From Fimbriimonadaceae bacterium (GTDB lineage Bacteria > Armatimonadota > Fimbriimonadia > Fimbriimonadales > Fimbriimonadaceae): DNA of 64,000 bases. The position numbers and the translations under genes are program-made. Location: positions 62,001-126,000 of the forward strand of contig JAHBTD010000001.1 of assembly GCA_019638775.1 (NCBI GenBank), written 5' to 3'. Under the pieces are notes generated by a model. It was not told the origin of the DNA. It searched no databases and was given only the letters and a program-made list of their open reading frames with translations. This document shows, piece after piece, positions 59,481 to 64,000 of the stretch. The first letter of the stretch is position 1, and every line of letters starts with the position of its first letter.

Positions 59481-60002
59481 TTAAGCGAAGGTCAAGCTCT
59501 CTTCGGTGGGTTCACCAACGGCTTCGTCTCGTTCAAATCCCTCATGCTCCAGCTTCAGGCTCTGAATGAGAACGGCGTTGGCGTTGGCATCGAGGTCGGC
59601 TTGCGCCTGGTACTCCGACACCCAACACTTATAGAGCTTGTACGCGATCACCTTTTGGCCTGCCTCGTTGTAAACCTCGATGATGATGTCCTTGCGGAAA
59701 TCCTTCAGCGAAGATTCGCTGCCGAGGTTTGCCCCGAAGTTCCAGACCCGGCGCGCCCACTCTTCAAAGTCCTTGTCGTGGGTGACACCGCGCTCCAAAG
59801 TGATCGCCTCGAATTCGGTGCGCCCAGGAGCCTTGTGGCTGGTGCTGGGGTCGCCTCCTTCGCGGTGCTTGATCACCTCGGTGGTGCGCTTGAGGGCCGT
59901 GATCTTGCTCACTCCCGCGACGAACTTGCCATCCCACCAGATGCGGAACTTGAAGTTCTTGTACGGGTCGAATCGATGTGTGTTGACTGTGAACTGTGCC
60001 AT
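59481..60002 (-). CDS. eCIS inner tube protein (Afp1/Afp5-like)
   Basis: The 173-residue protein is a T4-like tail-tube subunit: FKFRIWWDGKFVAGVSKITALKRTTEVIKHREGGDP (quoted in parts: FRIWWDGKFVAGVSKI, TTEVIKHREGGDP), GRTEFEAITLERGVTHDKDFEEWA and IIIEVYNEAGQKVIAYKLYKCWVSEYQ. It polymerises into hexameric rings inside the sheath. Only one tube gene is present, whereas Afp and PVC have two or more. GGGAGGAG precedes the ATG by four bases. Confidence 0.93.
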   Translation of the reverse strand: MAQFTVNTHRFDPYKNFKFRIWWDGKFVAGVSKITALKRTTEVIKHREGGDPSTSHKAPGRTEFEAITLERGVTHDKDFEEWARRVWNFGANLGSESSLKDFRKDIIIEVYNEAGQKVIAYKLYKCWVSEYQAQADLDANANAVLIQSLKLEHEGFERDEAVGEPTEESLTFA

Positions 60003-60011
60003 TGCTCCTCC

Positions 60012-61658
60012 CTATGCCTGAACCCTTCCTGCCATCTGCTGCAGGCTGATAACGACAAACTCGGCGGGCTTGAGCGGAGCGAAGCCGACCACGATATTGA
60101 CCACGCCCAGATTGATGTCGTTTTGGGTTGTCGTCTCGGAATCGCACTTCACGAAGTAAGCCTCGCTGGGGGTCTGCCCTTGGAAGGCCCCTTTGCGGAA
60201 CAGGTTGTTCATGAATGCGCCGAGGTTGAGGCGAATCTGCGCCCATAGCGGCTCGTCGTTTGGCTCAAAAACCGCCCACTGCGTTCCGCGGAAAAGGCTC
60301 TCTTCGATGTAAAGCGCGAGTCTGCGAACGGGCACATACTTCCACTCCGAAGCCAGCCGGTCGTCACCCACCAGCGTTCTCGCCCCGTAGACGATTCGGC
60401 CCGCCGGATTCTTGATGCGCAGAGCGTTGACGCCGATTGGATTCAGAAGCCCGTTCTCGCCGTCGGTCATGTTGTACATCAGGTCAGGCACGCCACGCAG
60501 AGTTGCCTCCAAGCCGGCAGCTGCCTTCCAAACTCCTCTCTCCCCGTCCGTCCTTGCCAGGACTCCGGCGACCGCGCCGCACGCCACGAACGTCTCCAGA
60601 TCGTTGTTGTGGAACGGGTTCGGCATTCTGAGCCGGGGCCAGGAGATCATCGAGTTTCGGCTTCGCGTCCCAACCGGATCTGGAGTAGCCGCCATCCCCG
60701 TGACGACCGCCTGAGGCGTATTCCACGCATCCGGCGGATCGACGATCATGAAGGCCCTGCGCTCTTCGCAGTACGACGCCGCAAGACCGACAATCTGCGG
60801 GTCCAACGTCGCCGCATCCGTCGGAGGGATGCAGAGCATTGTGAAGAGATCGGCCTGCTCCAACGAGTAGAACGCTGTCTTGTTTGTTCGCGCGTTGTTG
60901 GGAAAGAACTCCTGCACCCTCAGCGTGTCACCGTTGTCGCCGCCTTGGGCTGCAAGCGCCGTATTGAGGTTGGTAACGGCGGTGTTGAAGTTGCCCTGGT
61001 TGAACGGGACAGCCCGGCGAGCCGCCTCCACCGCGTCCTCGGCGACGCTCACTGCATCCGCTCCCGCCGCAACAGCAGGCGCGGCATTCGGGTAGGCCCC
61101 TCGCCAGCGCAAGAGCGCCGATCTTTGAGCCAAAACCGTGTCTACCCGCGAAGCATGAGCAACACTGGTGAGGTTCTGGAACGTCTCGCTCTGCCCGCTG
61201 TTGACATCGGTGACGCGCAGGTTGAAAAGCGTATTCTGGGCGACTCCCATCGTCGCCCCCATGCCCGCAGGAACGTTCGTATCAATCCGCACCCGGAGAC
61301 CTCGCCCCCAAGTGCCCTGGTTGGCCGCCTCAAAAACCAACGCGCCTACGTCGATTGGCGTCGAAGCCGGAGGCACACCGCCGCCCGTGCGATTTCGGAA
61401 GAGCCGGACAATCACAGCTCGTGAGCCTCCGTTCAGGAAGTAGTCACGAACGGCAAAACTCATGTTGCTGAACTCGGCAAGCCCCCCAAACATGCGTTCG
61501 TAGTCGGCGTAGCTCGTGATCGTGACAGCTTCATTGACGGGTCCACGCGCAGCGCGGCCAACAAAAGCCGCTATCGCGGTCGGAACCCCAGTTATTGTGC
61601 GTACCCCACTGGGTATTTCTTGAATGTAGACACCAGGATAGGAAACGGAAAGCGCCAT
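60012..61658 (-). CDS. eCIS contractile sheath protein (Afp2-4/Pvc2-4-like)
   Basis: The 548-residue protein is a phage-type sheath: the N-terminus MALSVSYPGVYIQEIPSGVRTITGVPTAIAAFVG (quoted in parts: YPGVYIQEIPSG, TAIAAFVGRAARGP) and the C-terminal inner domain (RRLALYIEESLFRGTQWAVFEPN, LWAQIRLNLGAFMNNLFRKGAFQG, FVVISLQQMAG) are hallmarks. The middle (about 90-270) is a larger variable domain with helices. Contraction drives the tube into a target membrane. ATG 61658 has GGAGAGAACT upstream; the frame extends by four codons to 61670. It is the first gene of the operon and the only sheath gene. Confidence 0.94.
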   Translation of the reverse strand: MALSVSYPGVYIQEIPSGVRTITGVPTAIAAFVGRAARGPVNEAVTITSYADYERMFGGLAEFSNMSFAVRDYFLNGGSRAVIVRLFRNRTGGGVPPASTPIDVGALVFEAANQGTWGRGLRVRIDTNVPAGMGATMGVAQNTLFNLRVTDVNSGQSETFQNLTSVAHASRVDTVLAQRSALLRWRGAYPNAAPAVAAGADAVSVAEDAVEAARRAVPFNQGNFNTAVTNLNTALAAQGGDNGDTLRVQEFFPNNARTNKTAFYSLEQADLFTMLCIPPTDAATLDPQIVGLAASYCEERRAFMIVDPPDAWNTPQAVVTGMAATPDPVGTRSRNSMISWPRLRMPNPFHNNDLETFVACGAVAGVLARTDGERGVWKAAAGLEATLRGVPDLMYNMTDGENGLLNPIGVNALRIKNPAGRIVYGARTLVGDDRLASEWKYVPVRRLALYIEESLFRGTQWAVFEPNDEPLWAQIRLNLGAFMNNLFRKGAFQGQTPSEAYFVKCDSETTTQNDINLGVVNIVVGFAPLKPAEFVVISLQQMAGRVQA

Positions 61659-61678
61659 AGTTCTCTCCAACTGACAGA

Positions 61679-61709
61679 TTTATATGCTTTACGAAAAAGC
61701 CAGCTTCAA
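61679..61709 (-). promoter_or_regulatory. Candidate promoter for the eCIS operon
   Basis: On the minus strand a TTGAAG box (61709-61704) and a TATAAA box (61684-61679) are separated by 19 bases, 20 bases upstream of the sheath ATG. The spacing is longer than the usual 17, so it would be a weak or activated promoter. Confidence 0.35.
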
Positions 61710-61780
61710 CGAAAAGCAAATTGGTTCAGTGAGCATAACACAGCTAATACTAAAATGCAACATTAACTCTCTACTTATCT

Positions 61781-61815
61781 GATGATCGCAATACAGAAGG
61801 CATCAAACGATCATC
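61781..61815. promoter_or_regulatory. Inverted repeat upstream of the eCIS operon
   Basis: Perfect 8-bp arms GATGATCG (61781-61788) and CGATCATC (61808-61815) are separated by 19 bases. It lies about 72 bases upstream of the candidate -35 box, a plausible place for an activator or regulator binding site or a structured leader. No matching regulator is encoded nearby. Confidence 0.4.
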
Positions 61816-62367
61816 AAGCTGATAAAAGCGGCAAGAGAAAAATGTAATCTCTTGTCTGCGCATTGTGGATAACTACAGTGCAAAGTGAGCCACATTGTGC
61901 CTTCGTTGAGTTAGACAAGGCTATTCATTGCATCATCACAGAATGATGAAATGCTGACCCTCTCACAAGAGAATTTCGATACTATGCGCACGTTAACAAT
62001 TGTCAAAAATGACGATTATGAAAGAGTGAGACAACGAGATGTGTAGGCGTCTTTGCGCGTTCGGCCAGCCAAGCCCTCGATATATTCACATTCGTTTAAT
62101 CTTTAATGATTTAGAGTTTCACCAATACTCGCTTCAAGCCAAGGAAGGCTTTCGCATCTCACACACAACGAAGCGACACCCAAATCTATAATCGTTAAAA
62201 GATCTGAAGTGCCGCCCGTTTTGCCCTATATGTGCAGAGATTAGTATTCCTATTCTTACGCAACCATCCCAAAAATGCAACCCCAACTTCACAATGGGCC
62301 AAGAATCAGTCGAAGATTTAACAAAGCGGTCTTCGGGGCCACCAACTTGCAGATAGGTCAACAACTC

Positions 62368-62835
62368 TCAGGGAGAGTTGTCCACAGGGAGGCTCCATTC
62401 CAAGAGGTCGTGAGTTTCAGATTCGCCACAAGGCTCGAATCCCGCTCGGAGATAAAACTCCTTGGCGCGCGGGTTGACCTTTAACACACTGAGTCGAATC
62501 GGGGCGCTCGACTCTTGAGCTTGTTTCATCAGTCTTTCGATAACCCAAGCTCCTATGCCCTGCGATTGGCAATCGGGATGAATAAACATCTGATGAAGCT
62601 TGATACAGGAGCATTCGATGGTCGTTGAGTAGTAGCCGACGTCGGCAGAGGCCCTCGAAACGAGAAAGAAGTCCTGCTCCGCAAACCGGCGCAGATGAAG
62701 CTTCCACTGCTCCTCTTCGTCCCAACCCCAGACTTGCTCGATGTATTCCTTGAACGCTGCCTTTTTCAACTCGTAGACGAGTCTGGCCTCGTGGTCACCG
62801 ACCTGTCGCACAGAAATACCGATGTCGCTATGCAT
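62368..62835 (-). CDS. GNAT-family N-acetyltransferase (second of pair)
   Basis: The 155-residue protein has the GNAT fold: N-terminal strand-helix (DIGISVRQVGDHEARLVYELKKAAF), central strands, and the acetyl-CoA loop in MFIHPDCQSQGIGAWVIERLMKQAQ (Q/R-x-x-G-x-G/A as QSQGIGAW), then LSVLKVNPRAKEFYLRAGFE near the end. It acetylates an unknown amine substrate in the cytoplasm. It overlaps the upstream GNAT gene by 8 bases, so the two are co-translated. Confidence 0.85.
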   Translation of the reverse strand: MHSDIGISVRQVGDHEARLVYELKKAAFKEYIEQVWGWDEEEQWKLHLRRFAEQDFFLVSRASADVGYYSTTIECSCIKLHQMFIHPDCQSQGIGAWVIERLMKQAQESSAPIRLSVLKVNPRAKEFYLRAGFEPCGESETHDLLEWSLPVDNSP

Positions 62836-63301
62836 CCAACCTCATGTGAAGCCCTTCGATAGGCTGTCCAGATTCATCCACAAACCCCTCCGCTTGATCC
62901 GCGACCACAAACCCGCACTTCTCCAAGACTCTGACAGACGCGGTGTTCTTCTTTGCGGTTCTTGCATACACTGGGCGCTCGTCAATCAGAAGAAGAAGAA
63001 ACTCTTTCAGCGCCGCCGTGGCGATTCCTTTCCCCCAATATTCTCTCCCGAGCCAATAACCCACCTCACGAACACCGATGCGGTTGAAAGAGACAGTGAA
63101 CCCGGCTACTTCATCGCCCACTGTGATCGTCCGTACGATCACGGTGGAATCGGACATAACCTTGCTCCAGTGATCGAAAAATGCTCTCTCATCGCGCGGC
63201 TGGATCCCCGTCATCAGAAACACTTCTGGGGCTGCCTGTTGCTTAAAGAAGACTGCGATATCTTCTGGCGAGACGTCACGAAGGTTGAATTCGGGCGACA
63301 T
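62828..63301 (-). CDS. GNAT-family N-acetyltransferase (first of pair)
   Basis: The 157-residue protein is of the RimJ/RimL-like GNAT type: VSFNRIGVREVGYWLGREYWGKGIATAALKEFL (quoted in parts: GVREVGYWLGREYWGKGIAT) contains the Q/R-x-x-G-x-A acetyl-CoA loop, and KNTASVRVLEKCGFVVADQAEGFVDESG (VRVLEKCGF) is the typical C-terminal block. Its substrate is unknown. It precedes the second GNAT gene with an 8-base overlap. Confidence 0.87.
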   Translation of the reverse strand: MSPEFNLRDVSPEDIAVFFKQQAAPEVFLMTGIQPRDERAFFDHWSKVMSDSTVIVRTITVGDEVAGFTVSFNRIGVREVGYWLGREYWGKGIATAALKEFLLLLIDERPVYARTAKKNTASVRVLEKCGFVVADQAEGFVDESGQPIEGLHMRLDA

Positions 63302-63391
63302 GAGAGCTTGGATGAACTTTAGCCGATCAGCGGCACGGCTTGATAGCTGCCCCGGTCAGGAACGATCGCGCAAGCAAGCGCAGGAGCATCT

Positions 63392-64000
63392 TCAGCGCGC
63401 AAGGAACCCCTTCCCTATCTCATCGCCCTCCTCCAACCAATAGCTCGCTTCGCCTGAATAGTGCGCCTGCCCGCCCACCCGGACGCGCACCGCATCGAAC
63501 GAACCTTCACCCGTCTCTTCCACCACTGTTCCTTCAAAGACCGCTCCCGTGATGCTGGAGAAAAGAGCTGTCTCATTCAGCCTGGCCTGACCCTTGGCGA
63601 AGCGGGCCGCCATCCGCGCGGTCACACCCGACCCGGTGGGGCTGCGGTCCACTTCGGCGTCGGCAAAGACGCAGATGTTGCAGGAGGTCGCGTCGGGGGA
63701 GTCGATCCCGTCGGTGAGGATGCTGCCGTAGAGGAAAGCCAGATCGTCGTGCTCGGGGTGGCTCAGCTTTACCGCCTTCCTCACTTCGGAAGACACGGCC
63801 AAAGCCGCATCCACCAAAGCCCGCACGGGAGATTTGCCCGGCTCCAGCCCAAACTGCCGCGCATCGGCAAGCGCATAGAACGCACCGCCGTAGGCTACAT
63901 CACACACGATCTCGCCATAGCCAGGGACCTCCACCCGCACATCCGCCGAGTGCAGAAACGCCTTCACACTGTCGAAGGAGACTTTGCCGGACTTGCCGCC
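63392..64000 (-). CDS. Proline racemase family protein, probably trans-3-hydroxy-L-proline dehydratase (N-terminus beyond window)
   Basis: The reading frame continues past the window edge (GGKSGKVSFDSV before the listed residues), so only the C-terminal part, about 203 residues, is seen. The block DATSCNICVFADAEVDRSPTGSGVTARMA (quoted as CNICVFADAEVDRSPTGSG) is the second active-site region of proline racemases and epimerases. There the catalytic residue is Thr (SPTGSG) instead of Cys (SPCGTG), the signature of trans-3-hydroxy-L-proline dehydratase. The first catalytic cysteine lies outside the window, so the call rests on the second site. Confidence 0.82.
   Translation of the reverse strand, partial: GGKSGKVSFDSVKAFLHSADVRVEVPGYGEIVCDVAYGGAFYALADARQFGLEPGKSPVRALVDAALAVSSEVRKAVKLSHPEHDDLAFLYGSILTDGIDSPDATSCNICVFADAEVDRSPTGSGVTARMAARFAKGQARLNETALFSSITGAVFEGTVVEETGEGSFDAVRVRVGGQAHYSGEASYWLEEGDEIGKGFLAR

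Larger units (their letters stand above)
61659..62367. other. A+T-rich intergenic region upstream of the eCIS operon
   Basis: About 700 bases with no convincing gene lie between the sheath gene and the GNAT gene. It is visibly A+T-richer than the flanking genes. It holds a possible minus-strand promoter at 61679-61709, an inverted repeat at 61781-61815, and short direct/inverted pieces such as GTTAACAATTG. It presumably carries the control region of the 24-kb operon. Confidence 0.5.

Noticed and set aside
37741-61658. Interpretation as a prophage, R-type tailocin or type VI secretion system
   Set aside because: There is no capsid, portal, terminase, integrase or lysis gene; the sheath is one gene rather than the TssB/TssC pair, no TssJLM membrane complex is present, and the AAA+ ATPase plus DUF4255 cap are eCIS hallmarks.
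1-64000. CRISPR arrays, rRNA and tRNA genes
   Set aside because: I saw no regularly spaced repeat array and no sequence resembling rRNA or a tRNA cloverleaf in the parts I read; absence of a tRNA is not proven without a dedicated scan.

Overview
The window looks like a chromosome segment of a Gram-negative, environmental bacterium, most plausibly of the Armatimonadota (Fimbriimonadia-like). The clues are a canonical PEP-CTERM protein, a DUF1559-style prepilin (RRAFTLIELLVV), a DUF1800 protein, an outer-membrane porin and a CzcCBA efflux system next to nitrate-respiration genes. The lineage is an inference from gene content; no rRNA or tRNA gene is present to settle it. Genes are dense, mostly in tightly coupled operons with ATGA or TAATG overlaps.

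Region 1 (1-12.1 kb) is a nitrate/nitric-oxide accessory cluster: two NarK transporters, a cysteine-synthase-like enzyme, an NnrS-family membrane protein, two Crp/Fnr regulators, MobA, a NarI-like haem-b membrane protein, a four-cluster ferredoxin subunit, a Tat-exported Rieske protein with a small membrane partner, and an alginate-export-type barrel. Five near-identical palindromes (ATGAC-N4-GTCAT and the variant ATGAC-N4-ATCAT) sit before or between these genes. They look like operators of the locally encoded Crp/Fnr proteins. No catalytic nitrate reductase subunit lies in the window.

Region 2 (12.3-20 kb) is a four-gene set of unknown function on the minus strand: a cysteine-rich secreted protein with a PEP-CTERM-like tail, an exported 614-residue protein, and two large paralogous membrane proteins sharing a GDHTD motif. 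Region 3 (20.2-26.6 kb) is a czcCBA heavy-metal efflux operon led by a small Cys/His-rich exported protein. Region 4 (26.6-37.6 kb) is mixed: a PEP-CTERM protein, hypotheticals, DUF1800, an M24 peptidase, a rhodanese-methyltransferase fusion, Ada, a Tat-exported LanC-like protein, a prepilin and a small lipoprotein. It includes a palindromic repeat element at 32.56-32.71 kb and two visibly A+T-richer stretches.

Region 5 (37.7-61.7 kb) is the highlight: an uninterrupted 18-gene, 24-kb minus-strand operon encoding an extracellular-type contractile injection system (eCIS). In transcription order it holds sheath, tube, a zinc-ribbon gp51-like protein, a coiled-coil protein, a DUF4255 cap, an AAA+ ATPase, a 65-residue protein, a 1137-residue DUF4157 protein with an HNH-like segment, a Pvc7-like hub adaptor, a tail-X/LysM-like protein, gpD-like hub, gpV-like spike, PAAR-like tip, gp25, two baseplate-J proteins, a tail-protein-I-like protein and a DUF6519 beta-helix protein. 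There is a single sheath gene and no recognisable tape-measure gene, and the DUF4157 protein is the best cargo candidate. Region 6 (62.4-64 kb) holds two GNAT acetyltransferases and the 3' part of a proline-racemase-family gene, probably a trans-3-hydroxyproline dehydratase.
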